The translations under genes and the position numbers were made by a program. Positions 12,401-21,799 of a stretch of DNA of 64,000 bases are shown in pieces. Source of the stretch: Dipteronia dyeriana (lineage: Eukaryota; Streptophyta; Magnoliopsida; Sapindales; Sapindaceae); contig CM065301.1 in the NCBI GenBank assembly GCA_032871835.1, forward strand, positions 21,717,291 to 21,781,290, written 5' to 3'. The notes below the pieces were generated by a model. It searched no databases. It had not been told where the DNA came from and saw nothing but the letters and a program-made list of their open reading frames with translations. Position 1 is the first letter of the stretch. The number at the start of each line of letters is the position of its first letter.

Positions 12401-12793
12401 CATGTCCCTAAGTCATCACCCAACTGGCCAACTTGCAATAAAAGGTAAAAGAACTATGTGACATTTGATTCCTCTAAAGTCTCCTAAGAGGATGCGTAGG
12501 CAACTTAATCGTGGTAAAAATTAAGTGTAAGGCCAAATTTTCATTTATTAAGTTTTATTTTAATTTTTTAATTTGTTATTTATTTTAGTTCAAAAAAAAT
12601 TTAGACGACCCAATAACATGCATTTACAATTTTATCTTTACATATGTAATATTTATAGAAAAAATCCGGACCGTCGAAACCGACCGGAACCGCCGGTTTC
12701 GGAATCGAAATCGAAACCGACCAGTACCAGTTGCAGTTCAGGTTCCTCCAAACCAAAACCACCGGTTTCGAACCGGAACCGGTGACAACTCTA
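9412..12793 (+). mobile_element. hAT-superfamily transposon (decayed, 3.4 kb)
   Basis: The ends TAGACATATCA and (minus strand) TAGAGTTGTCA form inverted termini. Flanks TAAAAAGC (9404-9411) and CAAAAAGC (12794-12801) match at 7 of 8 bases, the 8-bp target duplication of hAT elements. Both ends hold dense GGAACCGG/CCGGTTCC subterminal repeats (about 9430-9590 and 12660-12782), typical transposase-binding arrays. The interior encodes a broken BED-finger transposase. Non-autonomous now. Confidence 0.85.
10192..12290 (+). pseudogene. hAT transposase remnant (RICESLEEPER-like)
   Basis: The frame starts at MASGSGSRDG (10192). A single in-frame TAG at 10477-10479 interrupts it and the same frame resumes. 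A BED zinc finger follows (VCNYCKKIFKW...YQKHITNNH, about 10555-10655). After the stop at 10873 the frame shifts to 10893-11291, with the transposase core SICADIWSD, IGFDNASDN and QRCAGHVLNLC. Further breaks follow. The C-terminal hAT dimerisation motif (EQQFSASGNILDSRR) is readable near 12190-12235. It would have catalysed cut-and-paste transposition in the nucleus. Several stops and at least one frameshift make it inactive. Confidence 0.85.
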
Positions 12794-13359
12794 CAAAAAG
12801 CCAGTCCATATTATATGGAAAATGATTTTTCATTACTAAATAAGTCGGTGCGGTAAATGTGATGAATTATTTGGGGTACTTTTGGTCATTTACTTGTTCT
12901 CTTTTCCTTTTATGTTGCGTTTACTAACCGACAATCATAGAAATCAGAATTAAGTTACTAAATTTCAATCCGGTGTTTAATCGTTTACTAAATTTTTAAG
13001 AATTAGAAATGAAATAAAATGATATAAAGATGATTACATGCAAAAATACTATTTTAATTTTATATATACATATTCTATTTTAATTCATTTTTGTTATGCC
13101 CGTAAAAACTAAAAAGAAATAAGCATGCCGAAATTCTCATTTGTAACCTTTTGTTTGATGGCTGCCCTTAAATTTCCAAACTTGCAAACATACATTATGC
13201 ATACGATATCAACTTGGCTCATGTTGCTGTCTTAGCTCTTGCTTAATATCTTAATCTAACTAACTAGTACATGTTTAGATAGAAAATATTTGTTTATACG
13301 CAGCCACACGAAATATGCTAAACTTGGTAGAAAAGTGCCGCCACTTATAAAGGACAAAA
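12794..13359. other. Spacer without a gene
   Basis: AT-rich DNA between the hAT and copia elements. No exon, RNA gene or complete repeat was recognised. Confidence 0.5.
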
Positions 13360-13720
13360 TGAGAAGATGTGAAAATGAGGGTTATATTATTTCATTGAAC
13401 AACCGTGTATATATATACATCAATTATAATCAATAAAGGAATACTAGAAAATTGCTTTATAATAAAGGATCTTGTACAATTAAGATATTGCCTAAACTAG
13501 AGATTCTGTACACATAAATATCGCAAGTCAACTCTGGACAATAAATAGCAAGATCAGCAGAATCATCATCTTAAATGATGATAGGGTCAACTTGTCAATG
13601 GTCAGGATTTTGGTCGGGAGAGATTCTCGGATGCTCTTATTCGGGATTCTCGAGATTTTAGTTGGGAGAGATTCCTGAATGCTCTTGGTCGGGATTTTCG
13701 GATGCTCTTCCTTCTATATG
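13360..13720 (-). repeat. Copia 1 LTR, outer 3' copy
   Basis: A 361-bp LTR that begins TGAGAAGATG on the plus strand and ends TTCTATATG beside a polypurine tract (minus strand GCGGGGG). It contains repeated GTCGGGATTTT/GAGAGATTC units and aligns with 13830-14189 and 18064-18846. Confidence 0.85.
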
Positions 13721-13829
13721 CCCCCGCAAGATGAAACGTCTAGAGGTGAGGCCAATCTTGTCACTGAGAAGAAGATGACACGCACGAGGAAGAGTTTTAG
13801 TGAGGGCATCCACATACAGATCACAAACC
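13721..13829 (-). pseudogene. Detached RNase H tail of copia 1
   Basis: Minus-strand translation gives DLYVDALTKTLPRACHLLLS...RRFILRG, the usual C-terminal end of a copia polyprotein, followed by a polypurine tract. The main pol copy lacks this stretch: it jumps from AGNRDDYR to CFILRG at about 14200-14230. The fragment therefore looks like the missing 3' end displaced by an inserted LTR. Confidence 0.75.
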
Positions 13830-14189
13830 GAGAAGATGTGAAAATTAGGGTTATATTATTTCATTGAACAACCATGTATATATATACATCAATTATAATC
13901 AATAAAGGAATACTAGAAGATTGCCTTATAATAAAGGATCTTGTACAATTAAGATATTGCCTAAACTAGAGATTCTGTACACATAAATATCGCAAGTCAA
14001 CTCTGGACAATAAATAGCAAGATCAGCAGAATCATCATCTTAAATGATGATAAGGTCAACTTGGCAATGGTCGGGATTTTGGTCGAGAGAGATTCCTGGA
14101 TGCTCTTGGTCAGGATTCTCAGGATTTTGGTCAAGAGAGATTCCCGAATGCTCTAGGTCGGGATTTTCAGATGCTCTTCCTTCTATATA
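13830..14189 (-). repeat. Copia 1 LTR, inner 3' copy
   Basis: A 360-bp LTR copy lacking the first T at its left end (C replaces it at the joint with the RNase H tail). Its right end abuts a second polypurine tract at 14190-14196. Confidence 0.82.
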
Positions 14190-17100
14190 CCCCCGCAAGA
14201 TGAAGCACCTATAGTCATCCCGATTACCAGCTCAATCAGCATCAGAGAAGCCATGTAGTGACAAAGGGGAGTCACGGTGAAGAACCAAGTCGTAATCAGA
14301 AGTAGCACTTAGATATCGTATAAGGCGTTTCACAGCAGTCCAATGATCACTGGTGGGTCGATGCATGGACTGAGATAATTTGCCCAAGGTATAGGCAATG
14401 TTAGACCGAGTGAGAGAGAGATATTGGAGACTGCTAACAACTGCCCAGTATTTAGAGGGATCGAAAAGTGTCGTGCCAGTATGAAGAGTCAGTGTTAGAG
14501 AAGTAGTAAGATGAGTAACAACTGACTTGGCACTAGTCATTTTGGTACGTGTAAGTAGATCTAGAATGTAACATTGCTGAGAAATAAGTAGACCATGGGG
14601 AAACGAGACAACTTCAACACCCATAAAGAAGGAAAACAGACCAAGATCCTTCAAAGAGAACCTATTGGACAGAGTTCGAATGAAAGAATGCATCGCATGA
14701 TCATTGTTGCCAGTGATAGTAATGTCGTCATGAGAACAAATAGAGAAGTGTCTGCCTGGGAGTTGTGAAATCCTAACTCAAGTTAAAACTGTCGTAACTC
14801 ATGGTACCATGCACGAGGTGCCTGCTTAAGACCGTAGATAGCCTTGCGAAGTTTGTAAACATGAGTGGGTTTCTCAGGATCCACAAAGCCAACCGGTTGA
14901 GCCATGTAAACATCTTCAGATAAACGACCCTAAAGGAAAGTATTGTTGACATCCAGCTGATGTAGAGACCAGCCACGGCTCACCGCCAAGCTGAGAATTA
15001 TCCTGACAGTGGTAGGTTTGACAACCGGACTAAAGGTGTCATGAAAGTCAATACAAGGACGTTGATGAAATCCTTTCGCAGCTAGTCTAGCTTTGAACTT
15101 GTCAATAGAGCCATCAGATAAACGCTTAGTACGAAAAATCCCCTTGCAACCTATAAGATTGTGGGAAAGGCTGAGGGAACGAGTTCCCAGGTGCCATTGT
15201 GAACCCAGGCATCGTATTCTTCTGACATGGTCAGGCGTTATTTAGGGTCTTTAAGGGCCTGGGCAACAGTAGTTGGTTCCTTGTCACTGGAAGAGAGAAG
15301 ATGAGCATGAAGATTAAGTTTCTGTATTGGCTTATGGATGTTAGTTTTGGATCTGGTAACCATAGAGTGTGTATTGGTCAATGTAGTGGTCGGTTCGCGG
15401 TTGGGGACTCGGGACTGAAGGGTCTTTTGGTCAGAAACTCGGGACTCTTTAGTCGGGGACTCGGGACTCTTTAGTCGGGGACTCGGGACTCAAGGATCTC
15501 CTGATCGGGGACTCAAGAAACAGAGGTTTCAGGTTCGAGAGTAGTCTTGGGTTCAAGAACTCGAGAAGAAGTGGACTCTTGGTCAGGGTGAGAATGATTG
15601 ACAGAGGGAATGACAGACATCGGAGAAAGCCAGTCCGAAAAGGAGTCGGGCTCACGACGAGGAAGATGACTCTATAGAGATTTGTAATGGAATACTGAAT
15701 CGACAAATGTTACATGACGAGACGTGTAGATACAGGAGGTGGACAGATCAAGACACAGATACACAAGAGAGTATCCGGGGAAGACACATGGAATGGACCG
15801 AAAATCAAGTTTATGTGACGCATAAGGACGAAGCCAAGGATAACATAGACACCTAAATACACAAAGTTTAGCATAATTAGGCGGTGAACCTAAGAGTGTT
15901 TCATAGGGAAGAATGGAGATTAAGAGTCGGTGTAGGCATACAGTGTATGAGGTAGACCGCAATGGCAAAAACATGATTCCAAAAGGTGAGTGGAAGTAAG
16001 GCATAAGACAAGAGGGACAAGCCAGTTTCTACTATGTGGCGATGACGTCGTTCAGAATACGCATTATGTTCAGGAGTGTGAGGGGGGTGGTGAGGTAGGA
16101 GATACCATTGGTGGCAAGGAATGCTGCCAGTGCCTGATATTCTCCGCCATTATCCAAGTACAGAGTGATGATTTTCTTGTCAAAAAAAATTTCCACTAAG
16201 TCTTTGAATTTAATAAACACCTCATACACTTGAGATTTTCATTTGAGAGAATAATACCATATATATTTGGAGTAATGATCAACAAAAATCACATAGTATT
16301 TAAATCATCATAAGTGAAAATCGGGGATGTCTACACATCAGAGATTATGATTTGTAGTGGTTGAGTAGAGACAAGAGATGAAGAATGCAAGGGCAACTTA
16401 TGACTTTTATTGCATTGATACGCATTACAGTTAAAAGTTCGAGATATAGGACTCGATAATTCTAAACCGAAGTTGGAGACAAGATGACGGAGGACTGGAG
16501 CTGAGGGATGTCCTAATCGATGATGCCACTCAGATGAAGTGGTCTTGACGCTAGCGAAAGCAAGCAAAGGGCCAGATTTAACATGAGGTGCAAGACACTC
16601 ATACACGCCATCCTTAGTTTGCCCCCGTAAAAGGATGGCTCCCGAGCAAAGATCCTTCACATGAAAGGTTGTGGGTAAGAACTCAATAGAGACATTATTG
16701 GAGGAACAAAATTGAGAGATGGAAATAAGATTTTTACGCATAGTGGGAACATAGAGGATATTATTTAAAGTAAAGTTACGAGTGGAATGAGATAAAAAGA
16801 TGGAACCCGTGTGTGTTATAGGAAGTCCGGTGCCATCACCAATCACAATATCATCTGAACCAGTATATGGTGAGTGAAGAGATAGATTGTTGAGATCAGA
16901 GGTAACATGATGTGAGGCACCACTGTCAAGTAGCCAAGTAGGAGTGTCATTATTCTCTATAGCTGCATAGTGGGCTCGAGGCATCTGATGAGCTAGAGTT
17001 CGGGGCTGCCAGGAAGATGGATGACATGGTTGCCAAGGCTGTTGGGGAGGTCGAGTATTCTGAGATTGAGAGACCACCAGGTTGAATGAAGGACAACGCT

Positions 17101-17961
17101 CAGCGGTGTGTCCTTGAGTGTTGCATGCCTGACAGATTCCGAGATATGGTTTGGATGGAGGACGAGACCCATGTGAAGATGAGGACTGTGGTCTTACAGC
17201 AGGAGATCTATGTGACTGAGATGAAGGTCGACAAGGTTGGGTACGGGGTGCAACCGAGTTATGTTGTGGCCGGGAGTGATACACTGGATGCTCTGGATTA
17301 AGTCAACAACAGTTCTTTTGTGATTAATTTTTCATGGAGTTCGTCCAAGGAGATAGTTGTGTCCCGACCATTGATGGCATCAATAAGGGGACGATAGTCA
17401 TCATCAAGTCTATCTAGAACCTTTTCAATGAGATCTTCAGCATCGAGAGGCTTACCCAGGACAGTGAGTTCGTCCGCTCGGGATTTGATAAACTGCATGT
17501 ACTCTGATATGCCACGGGATCCCTTGTTGGCACTTCTAACTTGATCTTTAATCTGTTTGATGTGTCCGCGAGTGGGTTTTGCATAAGTATTGGCAAGGAT
17601 GGACCAGGCCTCCTGAGAGGTGGTGGTGCACTGAACGAGTGGTATTATGGAGGAAGTGAGAGATCCAACAATGGCACTGAAAATAAGTTTGTCTTGGCGA
17701 ACCCATGTGATGTAGTCGGAGTTCGGAGTTCGGAGTGTCATGATCGTCAATTTTAATGGTTGATTCTGGTACTGAATGAGAACCATCTACATATCCATTG
17801 AGATTGTAGCCAACAAGTAGCGTATGAAATTGAAGTTTCCAGGATAGATAATCGGTGGACTTAAGTTTAATGTTATGTTGAGAGGAAATATTGATAACAA
17901 ACAAAGGTTTGTCGGGATCTTTGTCATTAGGAATGGTGATTTGGGTATTAGGATTGGCCAT
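14190..17961 (-). pseudogene. Copia 1 gag-pol polyprotein remnant
   Basis: Gag starts at 17961 (MANPNTQITIPND) with the UBN2-type core YLSWKLQFHTLLVGYNLNGY. A frameshift near 17550-17780 splits it. A zinc knuckle CQACNTQGHTAERC (about 17130), protease active site LLDSGASHHVT (about 16920) and GAG-pre-integrase WHHRLGHPS (about 16520) follow. The integrase core has a readable DNGGEY (about 16150). RT runs about 15100-14232, with [15 protein letters not shown] and [12 protein letters not shown] motifs; the YVDD box reads SHDD near 14735. RNase H stops soon after GFSDAD at 14232. It is an old inactive copy. A 25-bp tandem repeat lies in the integrase-RT linker (about 15430-15500). Confidence 0.85.
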
Positions 17962-18051
17962 GGATGAAAGAAGAACAGAAATAGGGAAATAAAAACGAAG
18001 AGAAAAGAAGGGAGAGAAGAAGAACTGGAGGTTGTGATTAAAGAGCGTGAT

Positions 18052-18063
18052 GCTCTGATACCA
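18052..18063 (-). other. Copia 1 primer binding site
   Basis: The minus strand reads TGGTATCAGAGC directly after the 5' LTR. This matches the 3' end of initiator Met-tRNA, the usual copia primer, and fixes the LTR edge at 18064. Confidence 0.85.
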
Positions 18064-18846
18064 TGAGAAGATGTGAAAATTAGGGTTATATTATTTCATT
18101 GAACAACCGTGTATATATATACATCAATTATAATCAATAAAGGAATACTAGAAGATTGCCTTATAATAAAGAATCTTGTACAATTAAGATATTACCTAAA
18201 CTAGAGATGTTGTACACATAAATACCGTAAGTCAACTCTGGACTATAAATAGCAAGATCATCAGAATCATCATCTTAAATGATGATAGAGTCAACTTGGC
18301 AATGGTCGGGATTTTGGTCGGGAGAGATTCCCGAATGCTCTTAGCAGGGCTGACCTTGAGATTTTCGGAGCCCGAGGTGAAGTACAAAACAATGAGAGCC
18401 TCGATACTTTATGTATGTTTACTAGATTCTTTTTTCTCTAATAAATACCTGTAAATATCAATATAATAAAAGTGTTTTACCGTTTTTTTTTCTTTTTTTT
18501 TAATATATAAAATTTATTGTTGGGATTAGGATTCAAGTATTCAACACACTCTAATAATTGAGTTTTATAATTTATAGGCCTCTTAAAATGAAATATGTTT
18601 GGTGGGCCTATTTTGAACTCATTTTATGGGTTTATTAGTTTGAAAAATTAGATGTTCAATGGGTTTTTTAAAACTCATTTTTAGGTCTATTCGTTTATAT
18701 AAGGGTTATATATAAAATCAATTTTCTTAAAAATAAAATTAGAGGCCCTCACAGATCAGAGGTCCTAAGCGGTCGCCTCACTGGGCTCCTTCTAAGGCCG
18801 GGCTTAGCTCTTAGTCGGGATTTTCGGATGCTCCTCCTTCTATACA
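18064..18846 (-). repeat. Copia 1 5' LTR, interrupted by a MITE
   Basis: It aligns with the two 3' LTR copies but is 783 bp because of a 462-bp insertion plus an 8-bp duplication. It also lacks one copy of a GTCGGGATTTT...GAGAGATTC unit of about 52 bp found in the others. On the minus strand it begins TGTATAGAAGG. Confidence 0.85.
18345..18806. mobile_element. hAT-type MITE inside copia 1 LTR
   Basis: A 462-bp insertion starting CAGGGCTGACCTT and ending AAGGCCGGGCTTA (imperfect inverted ends). It is flanked by a perfect 8-bp duplication GCTCTTAG (18337-18344 and 18807-18814). The other LTR copies lack it. Size, ends and 8-bp target indicate a non-autonomous hAT element. Confidence 0.82.
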
Positions 18847-19224
18847 AACAACTGAAAACGCAAAGGGAAATGAATCGGAGATCATGTGATTATCTAGCTA
18901 TTTTTAGAACTTTGCTGATTTCCTAACATCATAAATATATCAATATTATATAGTAGATGGTGCAAATATACGTACAAAAGGTTTCATGGCACCGTATCGT
19001 CATTTTCATGTTTGTTTATTGAATTTCACAGTGGTTGCAAAGCTAAAGGAAAAAACAAGATATTTGGTTAATGTTGTCGTATGTAAATTTTATTAGATGT
19101 ACACGTCACCGACAAAGTGGATAAAATTGTCAAGTGGACATCCGAATAGGCATTCAGAAAATATCCCGCAAGATATCTCCAAAGAAGAGGAACCCGAGTA
19201 AATATAAAAATAAGTATTGAGCAA

Positions 19225-19350
19225 AACCTACTCGGGACCAATTGACGTCATATTCTACTCGAGATCAGTTAACGTCGCTCGGGGTTAGCTGACGTCATAT
19301 TCTACTCGGGATCAGTTAACGTCATTCGGGACCAGCTAACATCATGTTCT
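19225..19350 (+). promoter_or_regulatory. TGACGTCA-bearing repeat array in LTR U3
   Basis: Units of about 20-40 bp carry ACTCGGGA followed by TTGACGTCA, GTTAACGTC, GCTGACGTCA or GTTAACGTCA. TGACGTCA is the palindromic bZIP (TGA/CRE-type) site in plants. The array lies upstream of the TATA box and could be the element's enhancer. The motif is seen; function is inferred. Confidence 0.5.
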
Positions 19351-19604
19351 ACTCGGGACAAACATGAAGAAACCCTGATAAAGAAGCCCATCACATAACT
19401 TGCACACGAACCAAGAATCATGTTAAAACGCATTTATAAGGAAATAAGTCCTAACTGGACTATATCACTATAGTCCCATTCAATCTCTATACAAATCTCC
19501 AAAATAGGAAAGAAGACTGACTACTCCAAACAAAGTAACCAAATCATAATTAAATACAAGAATCTTTCATTACTTGTACAATAGGGATTAGGGTTCTATA
19601 CACA

Positions 19605-19612
19605 TATAAATA
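19605..19612 (+). promoter_or_regulatory. TATA box of Tat element LTR
   Basis: TATAAATA in the 5' LTR; the same motif occurs at 30654-30661 in the 3' LTR. It is a plausible core promoter for the genomic RNA, with the transcript expected to start about 30 bp downstream. Confidence 0.6.
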
Positions 19613-19867
19613 GACCCATAATCTCGTCATAAAAGAGATATAGAAAAATACAGAGAAAAAAATAGAGATCGAGAGTTGTAAATCTTTTTCAATAGTGGAT
19701 TTTTGGCTAGGTTGTTTATTCAACCACCCGTGGACGTTTCTCTGGTCATCGGAGTTTTACCACATAAAACTTGTGTCCAATTACTTTCTCATTCTCTCTC
19801 TCTTTGTGATCACAGCTAAAATTTGATCTTGTTGACTTTTTCATACATCCACAAATCGACGTCAATA

Positions 19868-19885
19868 ATTGGCGCTAGAACGAGG
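19868..19885 (+). other. Tat element primer binding site region
   Basis: ATTGGCGCTAGAACGAGG follows the 5' LTR directly, the position of the tRNA primer site in Ty3/gypsy elements. The exact tRNA was not determined. Confidence 0.6.
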
Positions 19886-20030
19886 GTCGTGAACCTTCGA
19901 TTTGATTAAAGGTAACGACGGGAAGCATAAATAGTTCTAGGGATATCCAAAAATCTCCAGATAATATCCACATTGGCAGTAGTTCACGAGATCTCGCCAT
20001 AACCACCGAGAACCAACCAACCAACATTTC

Positions 20031-21166
20031 TAGCGGGGATCCAATAAATCCCTCCGACCAACGAAGACCTGACACGACGTTTTCGTGAGGCACTACAACA
20101 GCTGGTGGCCGACGCGACAAAGGAAGGAATTGATCTACTATCTGTAGAAGAGACGCGACCTCCTAATCCTCCACTTACAAGGCTTCGTTCGGTTATAGTT
20201 CGTCCAGAGCCAGATGCACTGGAAACTGGAAGGAACTCCGTTCCAATTAGTCAAGCTGGACGTGAAACATCCGAAGAGTAACCACGCCAAAGGCAGAGCC
20301 ATGATCAGACAGCCCATGCTAGACATCGCAAGCATGACCGACACAAGGATCGGTCTTCATCAGAGGAAAGTGATCGGCACCATTGCAAGCGTCGTCACGG
20401 AACCATACGCCTGCAAGAATCAACCTGTGAGACTCGGCAGCAAAGCGAGGATCATGAGAAAGGTATGACAGTCACTCGGCGGTTTAACCATCATGGGGAT
20501 CTAGTGGGAGATAGAGGTGTCGTAATTCAGAACCTGACTCGAGAATTTGAAAATAATTGGCGTCAAATGGATGCACTAGTTAGACGTTATGGGTACAATG
20601 ACTTGTCCGACGACGATTCTGATAGTCTATTCACTAGGGACATTCTGCGAACTCCATTCCCAGAAAGATTCAGGATGCCGCACGTGGAACAGTTCAAGAA
20701 AGATACAGATCCTAAAGAACACATCAGACGGTATAAAAGTGCTATGGCTCAGTATGCCCACAGCGACCCCTTATTATGTCTCAACTTTCCACAGACTCTA
20801 GGAGACACGGGATCAAGATGGTTCGGAAGATTGCCCCCAGCAAGCATCGAAAGTTTTGGTGAATGAAGCTGAAATTTCTCAAGACAATTTTTGAGCAACG
20901 TTCACAGGAAGAAATCAGTGGCTTACCTTTATCAGCTGAAACAAGGGAAAGATGAGTCGCTAAAGAAATACCTGGGGAGATTCGGTCAGGCGATATCAAA
21001 AATAGGTAATGCAAACGACGAAGCAATAATTGTTGCATTCATAAACAACTTACAGAATGGACGACTATATTTTGACTTGAGAATGGCCCGTCTAACCAGG
21101 TATGCAGATATGATGGACATGGCAGGAGGATATGGACTGGCCGAAGAAGAAGAGTTAGCCACATGA
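20031..21166 (+). pseudogene. Tat element gag remnant
   Basis: One reading frame with stops runs from about 20050 (LTRRFREALQQLVADATKEG) through MTVTRRFNHHGDL (20465) to 20866. A frame change leads into 20891-21166. Recognisable capsid-type motifs are FPERFRMPHVEQF, DPKEHIRRYKSAMAQY and VAYLYQLKQGKDESLKKYL. It would form the virus-like particle. A zinc-knuckle-like region follows about 21420-21500 (CRFHKKTGHETSKCYQL in a shifted frame). Inactive because of stops and shifts. Confidence 0.82.
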
Positions 21167-21799
21167 GGATGTTACATACATGGAGGAAAACTCGAAAAAG
21201 ATGTCGAGTCAAAGGTACAGAACCAAAAGGGAAAACAAAAAGGAAACGGTAAAGAAAAAAGCAAGGACGGAGGAAGCGGGCGTAATGCTAACCAAACCAT
21301 GGAGAAATTCTGAGGAAAATACACAAACTACACCCCGATCCGAAAAAAGCAGGAAGAAATCCTGGCCATACTGGAAGAAAAGAATCTGGTAAAAGAGCCA
21401 CGCCGACAGTCTCAGTTTACCCGGTGAGATACAACGAAATACTGCAGATTCCACAAGAAAACCGGTCATGAGACTTCCAAGTGTTACCAGCTCAGAGATT
21501 ACCTAGAAACCCTCATTCGGGAAAGACACTTACATGACATAATCTTGAAAAGGGATGAGAGGTCAAAAACAAAGAAAGAGACCAGGGCCGATCACATCTC
21601 CGGTCGAAACTAAAGGGCTAGCCCCGAGGCCAATGAAGTAATACAAACAATCTTTAGAGGACCATCAACTTGAAGAAGTAATAGAGAGCGAACATAGAAA
21701 ATCAAAGAAGCGATGGAGGCGAGACAGAACTTTGACGTGAACTCGGTCGAACCAGACCCGAAAAGAGTAAAGAAAGGATGAGACCCAATAATATTCACA

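Larger units (their letters stand above)
13360..18846 (-). mobile_element. Ty1/copia retrotransposon 1 with three LTR copies
   Basis: Read on the minus strand: 5' LTR (18064-18846), primer site, gag-pol, polypurine tract, LTR (13830-14189), a 109-bp piece of RNase H tail (13721-13829), then another LTR (13360-13720). The order gag, protease, integrase, RT, RNase H defines Ty1/copia. The 5-bp flanks (CAAAA and AACAA) do not match, so no target duplication is claimed. All coding parts are broken. Confidence 0.88.
19075..19867 (+). repeat. Tat element 5' LTR
   Basis: A 793-bp LTR, TGTCGTATG...GACGTCAATA. Relative to the 3' LTR it lacks about 100 bp after GTTAAAA (near 19428), probably a deletion at short homology. 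It carries an array of ACTCGGGATCAGTTAACGTC-like units at about 19225-19350 and a TATAAATA box at 19605-19612. Confidence 0.9.

Noticed and set aside
13355..18851. Target duplication for copia 1
   Set aside because: CAAAA and AACAA share only three of five positions, so insertion boundaries cannot be proven this way.
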